The notes beneath the pieces were generated by a model. It searched no databases. It saw only the letters and a list, made by a program, of their open reading frames with translations, and was not told where the DNA came from. A stretch of 64,000 bases of DNA, taken from NCBI GenBank assembly GCA_036924085.1, contig JAVGWX010000002.1:49303416-49367415 (forward strand), written 5' to 3'. Numbering within the stretch: position 1 is the stretch's first letter; each line of letters opens with the position of its first letter. Shown one piece after another: positions 53,601-63,439 of the stretch. Position numbers and translations under genes: made by a program. Origin of the DNA: Ariolimax columbianus. Lineage: Eukaryota; Mollusca; Gastropoda; Stylommatophora; Arionidae.

Positions 53601-53752
53601 TTCTTCTTCTGCGTTCGTTCTCAATCTCCAGCTACTAAGCCCTGAACAGGGCTTTGTAAGTAGCAGGATGTAGTCCAAAGAACGGAATGCGTTGTGTCGC
53701 TAGTTTACAGTTTGACTGCGATATTTGCACCTTTCGGTCCGACACATCCGTC
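53601..53752 (-). mobile_element. SINE3 copy 6, (GAA)n-tailed, 5'-truncated
   Basis: The minus strand ends GAGAACGAACGCAGAAGAAG. It retains the CGGATGTGTCGGACCGAAAG core and ACAACGCATTCCGTTCTTTG. Confidence 0.82.
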
Positions 53753-54209
53753 TAGACGCATTGAAAGCAACGTTTTATTTGCTTCTCGCCAATATACGAC
53801 AAGCATTTCTGCCACACGATCTTGCTCGCGCTTTTAATAAATTATTGACCTATTTATTATTGTCAGCTATACAAAATATGTTGCAATTTACAACAACCGA
53901 TTTTAAGTCCTGAAGCTCTTTACCAATCAGAACAGTGAGCACTGAGTGCACGTTTGTTCATCTTTAGGACGAATAAGACTCTAAACTCTGCAAAACGAAG
54001 AATGAAAGATTAACTGGCCTGGCATTATTGACGATAGAAAAACCACTCAGCGATTCATGGACAATTTTGTGACTTGGTCATTGATGAATTTGTGAAGAAA
54101 GTGGTAGTCTAGATTTTTAGCTAAAGAAATGTATTTAATTAATTACTAAAAAAACTATTTTATGTAGAAACATCTTAGTCCATATACCATTTTCATTAAT
54201 GACATAAAA
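53753..54209. other. Unremarkable AT-rich spacer
   Basis: No feature was recognised. Confidence 0.35.
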
Positions 54210-54532
54210 TACGGGACGTGTTCAAATTAAACCGGACCAAACTGCAACAAGTGAGCATACGTGCGATGGGCATGAGGACGTCACTTCTGGTGTAAATAGC
54301 ACAAACCAGCTGTGAAGTTTGCGAAATTGCAATATCCTCTGACTCATAGTTTTTTTAGCAGGCCGTTGAAAACATGGCGGGTGTGATACGGAATCCGTCC
54401 AGAGTTAATCAGCGAGGGGTGATTCGGTTTCTGACAGCTGAAGGATGTCGACCAGTTGACATTCAACGCAGAATGCAGGCAGTGTATGGTGACAAAAGTG
54501 TGTCGAAGACAACAGTAAAGAACTGGACACCT

Positions 54533-54535
<3 letters not shown>
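54210..54535 (+). mobile_element. 5' end of another mariner-type transposon
   Basis: It starts at a TA with CGGGACGTGTTCAAATTAAA CCGG, similar to the inverted repeat of the 24.2 kb element. At 54374 it encodes MAGVIRNPSRVNQRGVIRFL then TAEGCRPVDIQRRMQAVYGD and T-T-V-K-N-W, the N-terminal helix-turn-helix of mariner transposases. The element is cut off by a (TA)n microsatellite; no right end was found. Confidence 0.72.
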
Positions 54536-54536
<1 letters not shown>

Positions 54537-54596
<60 letters not shown>

Positions 54597-54597
54597 C

Positions 54598-54636
<39 letters not shown>
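54537..54636. repeat. (TA)n and (GA)n microsatellites
   Basis: About 58 bp of TA followed by about 34 bp of GA. Confidence 0.96.
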
Positions 54637-54638
<2 letters not shown>

Positions 54639-55039
54639 GCGTTTCTGACGTTCATTTCTTGTTCGGTAAAGATATTACTAATTGCAAATATGTGACCACA
54701 ATGTTTCCTTGTTTTTTTGTTGGTGCCCCTTAAGTAATTTTCGTGATCAATCCAGCCTGACCTTTTGGACGGCAAAGCCACGTCTGTGTTATTTCAAGCT
54801 AATGCTAAAATATATTCACAAATAAATGCGCTGTTATTTGACAAAACTGAAACACTTTCCCGCCAATCTTTGCGTTGGGGCATGCATGACTTGGCGTCAA
54901 ACATTGACGAGATCTTTGAGATTCTGAGCCAATTAGGCCAAAGAAGAGATTTGTGAAATAACGTCTGTTTCTCTCTGTGATTATGCGTGTCATGTGTGGT
55001 TATTTAGAATACACTTTGTTGTATTAATTTTAATTCAGC
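54637..55039. other. Unremarkable spacer
   Basis: No domain was recognised; short frames only. Confidence 0.35.
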
Positions 55040-55222
55040 AACACGATGATGACCCGAGGTGGGCACTGGTTTAAAAGAAGAAAACTACAGAAATCTTCAA
55101 AACATGATGACCCGAGTTGGGAACTGGTTTAAACGAAGAAAACACAGTAATCTTCAAAACATGATGACCCGAGTTGGGAACTGGTTTAAACGAAGAAAAT
55201 TACAGTAATCTTCAAAACATTT
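55040..55222. repeat. 58-bp tandem repeat, 3 copies
   Basis: The unit contains ATGATGACCCGAGTTGGGAA CTGGTTTAAACGAAGAAAAC and ACAGTAATCTTCAAAAC. Confidence 0.9.
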
Positions 55223-55734
55223 CGTAGAAGGTGACTAGCGAAGGTTGTGCATGTAAAGCTATTTGTAATGAAACCGCTACTGCAGATGCACGGATACAAC
55301 CTTTCGTTAATGATGGTAGCTGTAGTGGTCGCACTATGCTTCAGTGGGAGCGAAAATGTGAATCGAATAACGTGAGACTGAGGTTGTAAAGATTGACAGG
55401 ATGAAAAACATTAAGGCAATACCAAGGTCATACAGGTTCGTGTAGCTCCTTAGCAGACATTGCCGATGGGGATGAAGGAGCTGAGTGTTACAGATTTTCT
55501 TGCACTAAATGTCAGTTATTTTATCTTTGTCTCTTTCCCTGTCGTCTTGTCTTCCCTAAGTGTAGTTCGAGTAACTAGTTACAACTGTGTAAACTTAAGC
55601 GTGCCTATACCGTGAATCAGAGGCGGTACTATTGCTCGAGAGACAAGATCTATAACTATTCAAACACTCAAAAACATGTAAATATCCAGGGTGAATGTAA
55701 AAAACAAAAATATTAACACTAATATGGCAATTCT
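55223..55734. other. Unremarkable spacer
   Basis: No feature was recognised. Confidence 0.35.
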
Positions 55735-55895
55735 GACATTGTTTCATGGGGTCTCGTTTTGTCCGCCACGGTTGTCAACACATTTCTGGGACCTTTTCCA
55801 TGTGCTATACAGAGCCCGAATGCAAATTTTTGTTGGCATTATTGCATGACATATGCCATTCTCTCTCGGAGATCTTGAACATCACATGGCTTGAT
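55735..55895 (-). pseudogene. Possible C-terminal relic of an IS630/mariner-superfamily transposase
   Basis: Minus-strand pieces D-L-R-E-R, then further on STWKRSQKCVDNRGG, recall the end of this superfamily (L-R-E-R-I ... V-x-x-R-x-x-x-C-x-x-x-x-G-x-H-I-E). It is short and frame-broken. Confidence 0.35.
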
Positions 55896-55904
55896 AGTAT
55901 AAAC

Positions 55905-56114
55905 GGAGGTGGCGTGGCCTAGGGGTGAAGCGTCGTTTCACAATCCCAACGCACCCTGTTCGAATCACGCTCACGGTTTTTTTTTCGCTCCTCCACGTGC
56001 GGAAAGTAATGGCAACCTACCGTACTGCACACTTGCCAAGAAACTAATAACAGCCAATTAATTTGGTGGTTTTAAGAAGCTCCGTTCGGTATAGGACATG
56101 TGACTTACTTACTT
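55905..56114 (+). mobile_element. SINE4, tRNA-derived, (ACTT)n tail
   Basis: GGCGTGGCCTAGGGGTGAAG (A-box) and CCCTGTTCGAATCACG (B-box) are followed by a body with ATGGCAACCTACCGTACTGC and AGCTCCGTTCGGTATAGGAC and a GACTTACTTACTT tail. Confidence 0.72.
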
Positions 56115-56687
56115 GGTAACATAAGCACTTTTTTTGGCACATAAATGTTAACGTTTGGGTTGAATCATCCTGTCTATTTTAGCATAAGGAAGTTTTTTTT
56201 GCCATATACATGTTAACATTAAAAAAAATCGCTCTGTCTATTTTGGGTTATAGATTTTAGTTTATAAAAGTCTTTCCTTGTTTAAACGTTCATGGAAGAA
56301 AAGAAAGAATACATTTAAAAAGATGTGTCTGAGGGAAGAGTAAGATGAAGTAAAGAATACAAATAGCAAGATGAACTATTATTGCCTTGAGTCAACAACA
56401 AAGACGTTCAAAAATAAAATAAAAAATCGCCCACTCCAATGTAAAGTCAGTCATATTGTTTGGCTCTGAAACGCGAACAGCAAAGAAAAAAAAAGACAGA
56501 ATTTCACAGGATATAATGATTGAAATAGTATGATAAGATTGCAGATGTGCAACTGATGGAAAGAGTTAGTTGTATCACTTTGTAAAGGAGTGTGGCGCGA
56601 GAAGTCGATACATTGGATAGGACACATTCATTTAAGAAATCCAACTGACAGTATTATGAGGCAATCACTGTTCGTGAATCCCCAAGG
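56115..56687. other. AT-rich spacer
   Basis: No feature was recognised. Confidence 0.35.
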
Positions 56688-57185
56688 GTCTTGATCTTGA
56701 TGTTGATGACCCGTTCCTCGGCATAGCTGCGGGTCCCAACTTCATCTCCAGCGGACCCTGTCTTCGGCCATGGAAGTCAAGTTCGTGGTAAGTGCTCATC
56801 TATACGCATCTCCGGTGTTGCAGTTAAGGAGTCTGACCAACTTATCGGAGCTCTTCCCCGCGGTCTCTTCTTACCTCGGGGGTATCAACCATCGTTTCGT
56901 CGTAACATGTCACCTCCCCATCTATGTTTTGCCTTGTCTGCATGGATTACCGCATCCTTCACCAGGAACAATCGTCTTATGTCAGAACAGTGTAGACCTT
57001 GCATGCGTTGATTCCGGAGATGGATTCCGACCAATCGTCTCTCAATTGAGGCCTGGGTAACTCGCAATTTGTCCTCTATGGATTTTGTTAGTGTCTACGT
57101 CCCAGCACCGTAGAACATCACAGGGAGTATAGTGGAGGAAGGCTCCCAGGTCTTGGCCATGACAACCATCCAGAACCGTGTTAAG
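56688..57185 (-). pseudogene. 3' end of an RTE-type LINE, decayed
   Basis: The minus strand reads VTQASIERRLVGIHLRNQRM, KDAVIHADKAKHRWGGDMLR, RRNDG and RPRGRAPISWSDSLTATP, then DRVRW. This is the ordered C-terminal sequence of RTE-type proteins (E-R-R-M, K-x-x-W-x-G-H, R-x-R-G-R-P-x-x-x-W). It ends in an ATCAAGATCAAGA-type simple tail. Frameshifts and stops are present. Confidence 0.8.
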
Positions 57186-57350
57186 GGGGGCAGTACTAGC
57201 AGAACTGTGGTGGTGTTAGTAAAAAATTCATATAAAATTTAGCTTCAAAGACAGAGAATCGAATTCTTTACACGCGAACAAAAGTATGTGCAATATAAGG
57301 ATATTGTCCAGACAATAGGATGGTCTGTTAGTTATACATTTAAACTTGGA
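57186..57350. other. Short spacer
   Basis: No feature was recognised. Confidence 0.35.
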
Positions 57351-57351
57351 A

Positions 57352-57870
57352 AAGTTTAGGCACAAACTTAACAATACGAAAGTTTAGGCACAAACTTAAC
57401 AATACGAAAGTTTAGGCACAAACTTAACAATACGAAAATTTAGACACAAACTTAACAATACGAAAGTTTAGGCACAAACTTAACAATACGAAAGTTTAGG
57501 CACAAACTTAACAATACGAAAGTTTAGGCACAAACTTAACAATACGAAAGTTTAGACACAAACTTAACAATACGAAAGTTTAGACACAAACTTAACAATA
57601 CGAAAGTTTAGGCACAAACTTAACAATACGAAAGTTTAGGCACAAACTTAACAATACGAAAGTTTAGGCACAAACTTAACAATACGAAAGTTTAGGCACA
57701 AACTTAACAATACGAAAGTTTAGACACAAACTTAACAATACGAAAGTTTAGACACAAACTTAACAATACGAAAGTTTAGGCACAAACTTAACAATACGAA
57801 AGTTTAGGCACAAACTTAACAATACGAAAGTTTAGGCACAAACTGAACAATACGAAAGTTTAGACACAAT
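57352..57870. repeat. 28-bp minisatellite, 19 copies, with 168-bp higher-order period
   Basis: The unit is ACGAAAGTTTAGGCACAAAC TTAACAAT. The only common variant is TTTAGACAC for TTTAGGCAC. Scoring units in order gives g g g a g g g a a g g g g a a g g g a; units 5-10 and 11-16 repeat the same six-unit pattern. Confidence 0.95.
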
Positions 57871-58458
57871 GTTCAGAACGAGAGTTCAAATACAAAATGA
57901 AAGGACAAGTGTGAGCTCAGAAATAAAGTTAAAAATGAGTTTGTTTAAATACAGAGATAATATTCAGATAGTCAGGAGTTAAGAATGAGTTTGTTTAAAT
58001 TAAGAAATGTTAGATAAAAAGTTAAGAATTTTAAAAAATTCAGAATCAGAGAGTAAGTAAAAAGCTACTTTTGAAATAAAAGAATAAAAATGAACATTTA
58101 GATTAAAAAGTTAAGAATTAGAAAGTTGACATAAAACGTCAGGAGTGAGGGAGTTTATATAGTTGAGAATCAGATAATTTATCCTGGGTTGAATGGGTTA
58201 GATCAGGGGCAAACAAACAATGGCACAATGTTTTTATCCGATCCTCAGAAACGTGAAAAATATATTTGATTTTTGTTTATGTATGTTATATGTATAGAAA
58301 CTGCAGCTGTTGGACAAAACGTGGATCAAGTTATTCTCAGTTGACGATAATATACCGTTCTAAAATATTTGAATCAGCGTAACAGTTTGCTTTTCCAAGA
58401 ATCTCTTTTTATGAAAAAAACTGAAAATTAGCTTTAACCAACGTCAGAAGCTGGCTTA
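57871..58458. other. AT-rich spacer with faint repetition
   Basis: GAGTTTGTTTAAAT and AGTTAAGAAT words recur loosely to about 58180. No gene was recognised. Confidence 0.35.
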
Positions 58459-58460
58459 TT

Positions 58461-58534
58461 TGTCTTCTTCTTCTTCTTCTTCTTCTTCGTCTTCTTCTTC
58501 TTCTTCTTCTTCTTCTTCTTCTTCTTCTTCTTCA
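58461..58534. repeat. (TTC)n tract, the tail of the adjacent LINE end
   Basis: Long TTC run with a few TTCG/TTCA interruptions. Confidence 0.92.
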
Positions 58535-58716
58535 TCTTCAGCGTTCGAGTTGTCTGATCATGCTAAATTTTCATCTATGTCGCCAGGATGAAGTCCACAG
58601 TCTTTTCCAGGTCTCTGAGGAGTCTTGCCTCAGTTCTGCTCCATCTAGCCAGATCTGGCATCTTAGTTGAGCGTGTACCGGACAAACTTGAGGTACGTGT
58701 TAACTAAAAGAGACAA
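58535..58716 (-). mobile_element. 3' end of a (GAA)n-tailed LINE
   Basis: Read on the minus strand, a unique block containing CCAGATCTGGCTAGATGGAG and TGATCAGACAACTCGAACGC leads into the long GAA tail. The organisation matches LINE-1 ends, but the sequence is a different family; no enzyme motif is included. Confidence 0.5.
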
Positions 58717-59062
58717 GCCATTCGCCGACGGAGATCTGATCATACAGTGTATAATACAAGCAGTGGGAGATTTATGACCAGAAGAAGCAAATCTGCTCAA
58801 AACGTCACCCTTGCGCTAAATACTATTGCCCGTAGAACTGAGGAAATACAAGCAAAATAGTTTATCAAATAGTTGACAAAACAAGAGGGTTTCAGCGTTA
58901 TTCTCTTGTACTTGATGACTCGACTACTGTGTCTGACACTTCACGGTTCATAGTACTTTTTGTTAGCATCGACAATGAGTTAAATATCATCCAAGAACTT
59001 GCATCAGTGGCATTGCATGCACATCATAGGCACTAGAGAGGACATCGTCAAAGAAGGGCAAC
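58717..59062. other. Unremarkable spacer
   Basis: No feature was recognised. Confidence 0.35.
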
Positions 59063-59065
59063 ACA

Positions 59066-59194
59066 TTTTCTGTTCTCCATTTCTTGTCAGTTGGATTTTA
59101 CTTCCGGCTATATTCTTGCACAAGAAGGGCAACAAATTGTGCTAGAATATAACCGGAAGTGGAATCCAACTGACAAGAATTGGAGAAAAGAAAA
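59066..59194. repeat. 129-bp imperfect hairpin (56-bp arms, 17-bp loop)
   Basis: 59066-59121 and 59139-59194 are inverted copies with about five or six mismatches. Shared blocks are CTTGTCAGTTGGATT, ACTTCCGG and CTATATTCTTGCAC. The words AGAAGGGCAACA precede and lie inside the loop as a direct repeat. It could be a palindromic transposon remnant or a small-RNA precursor-like structure. Confidence 0.85.
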
Positions 59195-59650
59195 TGTCAA
59201 GGTGAAGAAAAGTTGAAGTTAGGCTCAAAAACCATTTGACAGCAATGTTGAAAAACTTCCAAGCCAGTTAAAAATATAAATTATCGATCTCTAATCAGAT
59301 GACACGCTGAAAGACAAGTACAAAAAAGGAAGTCGGATTCACTTTTATAAATTGTTACTGCCTGAACAGTTTCCAATAATGAAGGGATTTTCTTGTGTCA
59401 GTATTTGGTACCTCGCACTTATGTGAACAAACATTTTCTTTTTGAACTTGTGTCAGTATTTGGTACAAAGTACCATGGTGAACAAACATTCTCTGGTGAA
59501 CTTGTGTCTTGTGAACTTTAACTTGTGGTGAACAAACATTCTTTAATAGTGAAGTATGTAATAATGAAGTTCTTGTGTGTCTTATATTTCCTTCTCCATT
59601 TTGCTACAGCATGTATTATTAGTAGTGATCATAGCACATGGCTTATACAC
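59195..59650. other. Spacer with short repeated phrase
   Basis: GTGAACAAACATTCT and CTTGTGTCAGTATTTGGTAC recur between 59390 and 59545. No gene. Confidence 0.45.
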
Positions 59651-59654
59651 AACT

Positions 59655-60385
59655 TTCGGCAGGCTGAAGGAAAGGGCATCAAACAACAGAAAGCTGACGC
59701 TAAATACAAAGATCAGGATATATCAAGCATGCGTGCTTGGTGCACTGTTATACGGAGCGGAAACATGGACAACACATTCAAAACACGAGAAGAGGTTAAA
59801 CAGTTTTCATATGCGATGTCTTTGCAGTATAATAAACGAAAGTTGCAGGACATGGTGACCAACTCGGAAATACTGAAATGCGCCAAGATACCTTCCCTCT
59901 TCTCGACTCAAAGCAACAAGAGACTGAGGTGGTTGGGCGACGTGAAACGAATGTCAAATACCCGTATTCCGAAGCAGTTATTCCTGGGTGAACTTATATC
60001 GGGTACCAGATCACACGGAATGCCTAAATTAAGATACAAGGACATTTGCAAAAAATCCATGAACGATTTTATGATCAATCAAAAAACCTGGGAGAAGATT
60101 GCAGAGGATAAAGCTACATGAAGAGTGACCTTGAGAACGGACATCGAGGCAGCAGAACTAGTTCTGATGACAAAAAATGGAAGACAAACGAAGCACAAGA
60201 AAGGAGCCTACACCACACCAATCGAACTTGTTCTGTTTACACTGCTGTCGTCCCTGTCAATCGGGAATCGGCAAAATCAACCACGAAAGTCGGTTTCCCT
60301 CCTGGACAGATGCAGCCATCGCCGTCTCTACAACATACCAGCTTACTGACCGCCTGCCAAGACGCAAAAGGCCGTAACAATATAC
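59655..60385 (+). pseudogene. 3' third of another RTE-type LINE, frameshifted
   Basis: Pieces in order are FGRLKERASNNRKLTLNTKI, YQACVLGALLYGAETWTTHS, SFHMRCLCSIIN, then after a frame change RLRWLGDVKRMSNTRIPKQL, PKLRYKDICKKSMNDF, and a distal CLHCCRPCQSGIG cysteine cluster. This matches the post-catalytic part of RTE-type proteins (L-Y-G-x-E-T-W, R-L-R-W-x-G-H-V-x-R-M, terminal Cys-rich finger). The RT active site is not included. Confidence 0.82.
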
Positions 60386-60984
60386 ACAAATAAAACGATA
60401 TGTTTCTAACACAAACATATGATTTATTTTATTTCAAGACAAAAAGAAAGTGTCTTTGCTACGTTTGTTTTCTGGTTAATGCGACCTCGGGTTACCACGC
60501 TCGGATCAAAATATGAACAAAACAAGAGATACATGCCCAAGCTAAAACACACACAAGAACACGCACACATCAACCTATGTACAGACTCATTAGGATAAGA
60601 TCAGATAGATTAGTTGCGAGCATTGACATTTTCTATTTCACAAATTGCTGTGTCAACAGTATGGCCAATTAAATATAGAGTTTTGTTTTTTAATGTCACC
60701 GGAGTTTCCTTGAAATGGCTCGCAAATTGCATGGTATGTCTTTTTGGCAAGAATGTTCGTGAAATATTAACAATTATCAGTGACAATCCACATGCAAATC
60801 ATAGTTTTACGGGGATATGTGTTCAGGGAATGTAAATAAGATGTCTTGAATATTACTGCACTGTTCAGTCAATAGTCTGGCAAATTTTGGTAACGGTAAA
60901 TTGATAATGCGCTCTAGGTAAGAAACTTAAGTGTCGTCATCTCATAGCCTTTACAGTTGACTTAATCCCAAAATGTCTTTGGTC
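60386..60984. other. Unremarkable spacer
   Basis: No feature was recognised. Confidence 0.35.
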
Positions 60985-61360
60985 CCAAATATAAACCGTT
61001 TGTATTAGTCGCTCCGCTTGTGCCAAATATAAACCGTTTGTATTAGTCGCGCACCTTGTACCAAATATAAATATAAACCGTTTGTATTAGTCACTCCCTT
61101 TGTACCAAATATAAACCGTTTGTATTAGTCGCTCCCCTTGTACCAAATTTTAACCGTTTGTATTAGTCGCTTCTCTTGTGCCAAATATAAACCGTTTGTA
61201 TTAGTCGCTTTCCTTGTACCAAATATAGACCGTGTGTATTACTCGTTCCCCTCGTACCAGCTATAGGCCGCTTGTATTAGTTGCTCCCGTTGTACCAAAT
61301 ATAAACCGTTTATATTTATTGTTATCATTGGTTCTAAATATAGACCGTTTGTATTAGTCT
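60985..61360. repeat. 38-bp minisatellite, about 10 copies
   Basis: The unit is TACCAAATATAAACCGTTTG TATTAGTCGCTCCCCTTG, increasingly diverged to the right. Confidence 0.9.
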
Positions 61361-61374
61361 GTATCCTCGGTCCT

Positions 61375-61581
61375 AGGGATCTCCAGCGATGAGCCCAGGG
61401 ATCTCTCCAGCAATGAACCCAGGGATCTCTCCAGCGATGAACCCGTGGATCTCTCCAGCGATGAACTCAGGAATCCCTCCAGCGATGAACCCAGGGATCT
61501 CCAGTGATGAACCGGGATCTCCAGAGATAAACCCAGGAATCTCCAGCCATGCATCCAGGGATCTCCAGCGATGAACCCAGG
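61375..61581. repeat. 22-24 bp minisatellite, about 9 copies
   Basis: The unit is GATCTCTCCAGCGATGAACC CAGG. It ends directly at the 5' truncation point of a LINE. Confidence 0.9.
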
Positions 61582-62244
61582 TATCTACTTTTTAGATTTG
61601 GAGAAGGCATTTGTAAAGTCCCTTGAGACAAACTCTAGGAGCGCCTGACAAGGAAGAATATCACAGGACCCCTGATCTGTGCCATACAGAGATTCTATAA
61701 AACATGCAGAAATTATGTGCGGACATCAAATCAAAAGTCAAGAGAGTTCAGGATCAATAGCGGAGTAAGACAGGGTGACATTCTATCACCGTACCTTTGC
61801 ATACTCCTCATGGATGAAAACATCAAAGCCTGCACGAAACAAACAAAATCGTATGACGTAGGGTACTGAAAGATGAAACCTAAGTTGCTAATCGGAGCTA
61901 ACATTTGTAGACGACGTGGCCCTGATTTCGAAATCCGAGGCACATCTCTAGTCAACTTGCAGGTCTGGGAAGAATAGTTGAAGAAGAGAGAAATGCACAT
62001 CAGCTCCAAAACAAAAAAAAACCATGGTGATCGCCAGAAATGAGAAGAGACTTCAGATAACCCTGAGAACACGACCACTGGAGCAGGTCAGCCACTTCAA
62101 ATATCTAGGAGTGGTAATAGACATCAGGAGAGGAATTAAACAAGAGTTAATAACACGAAGGGTAGCAGTTGGTAGACTTTTCCATGCAATAAACAGAGGA
62201 TTCCTCAGAGAGGAAAAATAAGCAGGAAAACAAAGATGGATGTA

Positions 62245-62499
62245 GGGGACGGCGTGGGCTAGTGGTTAAGTGACACGGCTCACAACCCCAAGGTGCTGGG
62301 TTCGATCATCATCACAGCACCCCCCGTTACCCCGGGGAAGTAAACCCTTAGAACATGCAGAAGGAAGCATACCCTTACATAAAAATGTATGCTGAAGTCG
62401 GATACACTGGACCGACAGGCGGAAAATAAAATCCATAGTGCAACGCACACCGCCTTGTGGATTAGAGAAGTCGGGCGAACGTAAAAAAAAAAAAGATCA
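62245..62499 (+). mobile_element. SINE1 copy 4, inserted in the LINE
   Basis: GGGGACGGCGTGGGCTAGTG, B-box GGTTCGATCATC, core GCTGAAGTCGGATACACTGG and a poly(A) tail. Flanks ATGGATGTA (62236-62244) and ATGGACGTA (62500-62508) are a 9-bp target duplication with one change; removing the SINE restores continuous LINE coding. Confidence 0.88.
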
Positions 62500-62689
62500 A
62501 TGGACGTATACAGCTCGACATGTGTGCCTTGTCCTGACATGGATGTGAGGCAATGATCACAACCAAAGAAAAGCAACTACAAACTTCAGAAACGAGGTAC
62601 CTAAGAAAGACGGGTCATGTGACGTAAGGGACAAGATCCGTAACCAGACAATACGTAGCAATATCGAAGTCCAACCCATGGAGACCCGA

Positions 62690-62835
62690 GTGGAGCAGTC
62701 CTAACTACAGGGGTTTGGGCATGTCTGTAGACACGAGTGGAGCAGTCCCAACTACAGTGGTTTGGCCATGCCTGTAGACACGAGTGGAGCAGTCCCAACT
62801 ACAGGGGTTTGGTCATGCCTGTAAAATGGAAGCAG
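62690..62835 (+). repeat. 50-bp triplication within the LINE
   Basis: GAGTGGAGCAGTCC(C/T)AACTAC then AG(G/T)GGTTTGG occurs three times in tandem. Confidence 0.88.
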
Positions 62836-63056
62836 ATCGGATACCAAGGCGATCATATGAGGCAAAAGTCAAGGTCGCAGACCCCCAGGACGTCTCAAAG
62901 TACGTTTGGAAGACAGCATACAACAGTCCCTAAGTGACCGAGTGCTGGGTTGGAAAGAGGCCAGGCGAAAGACGCGGAAAGAGCAGTATGCTGTTTTTTT
63001 GTGTGAGCAAATCTCTACACATCACGGTAGAAGAATAGCGACTAAGTTAAGTAAGT

Positions 63057-63430
63057 AAGATGTCAAGTAGAGGTCATGCACGTCGCGCATTCCATATAGA
63101 TAAGTAAGAAGGTTGTAAATGTCAAGATTTGCAAATAAATAGTATCCATGTGTTTCATCTTTAAAGAAGTTGTTCCTTTTTCTTTAGTTTCCATGTAAGG
63201 GGGATAATAGAAGGGACAAGGGGGAAACAATCCAATAGACGATATCGCGTGATAAACCAGTATTAAAAGTTAGCCCTGCTACTTATAGCGTAATTGTTGC
63301 CTGTGACCAGTATAAGCATCTGTAAATCCCCGAATACATTATGGTTCAGTACCTTAAAGAAGAAGACAAGCTGCTCAACGTGGTCATTGTTTAAGAGGGA
63401 AACGAAGCAGATGACAAAGACGAATACTTT
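63057..63430. other. Unremarkable spacer
   Basis: No feature was recognised. Confidence 0.35.
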
Positions 63431-63439
63431 GAAGCAATT

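Larger units (their letters stand above)
61582..63050 (+). pseudogene. Reverse transcriptase pseudogene of this LINE
   Basis: Motif A is F-L-D-L-E-K-A-F, motif B INSGVRQGDILSPYL and motif C T-F-V-D-D-V-A-L. Later come KRLQITLRTRPLEQVSHFKY, L-G-V-V-I and, after the SINE, TKEKQLQTSETRYLRKTGHV, RSNIEVQPMETRVEQS and GRRPPGRLKVRLEDSIQQSL. All three catalytic motifs are legible, but many stops and frameshifts make it dead. The order and the distal P-G-R-x-K-V-R basic block fit RTE-type elements. Confidence 0.82.
61582..63056 (+). mobile_element. RTE-type LINE, 5'-truncated at RT motif A, with a SINE1 inside
   Basis: It starts exactly at motif A (Y-F-L-D-L-E-K-A-F) and ends in a GTTAAGTAAGTAAG tail. 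SINE1 at 62245-62499 splits the post-catalytic region. Near 62690-62835 a roughly 50-bp segment is present in three tandem copies. Confidence 0.85.

Noticed and set aside
57352..57870. CRISPR-like regular 28-bp repeats (and other 23-41 bp arrays)
   Set aside because: The repeats are directly tandem with no unique spacers, in animal DNA with no cas genes. They are minisatellites.
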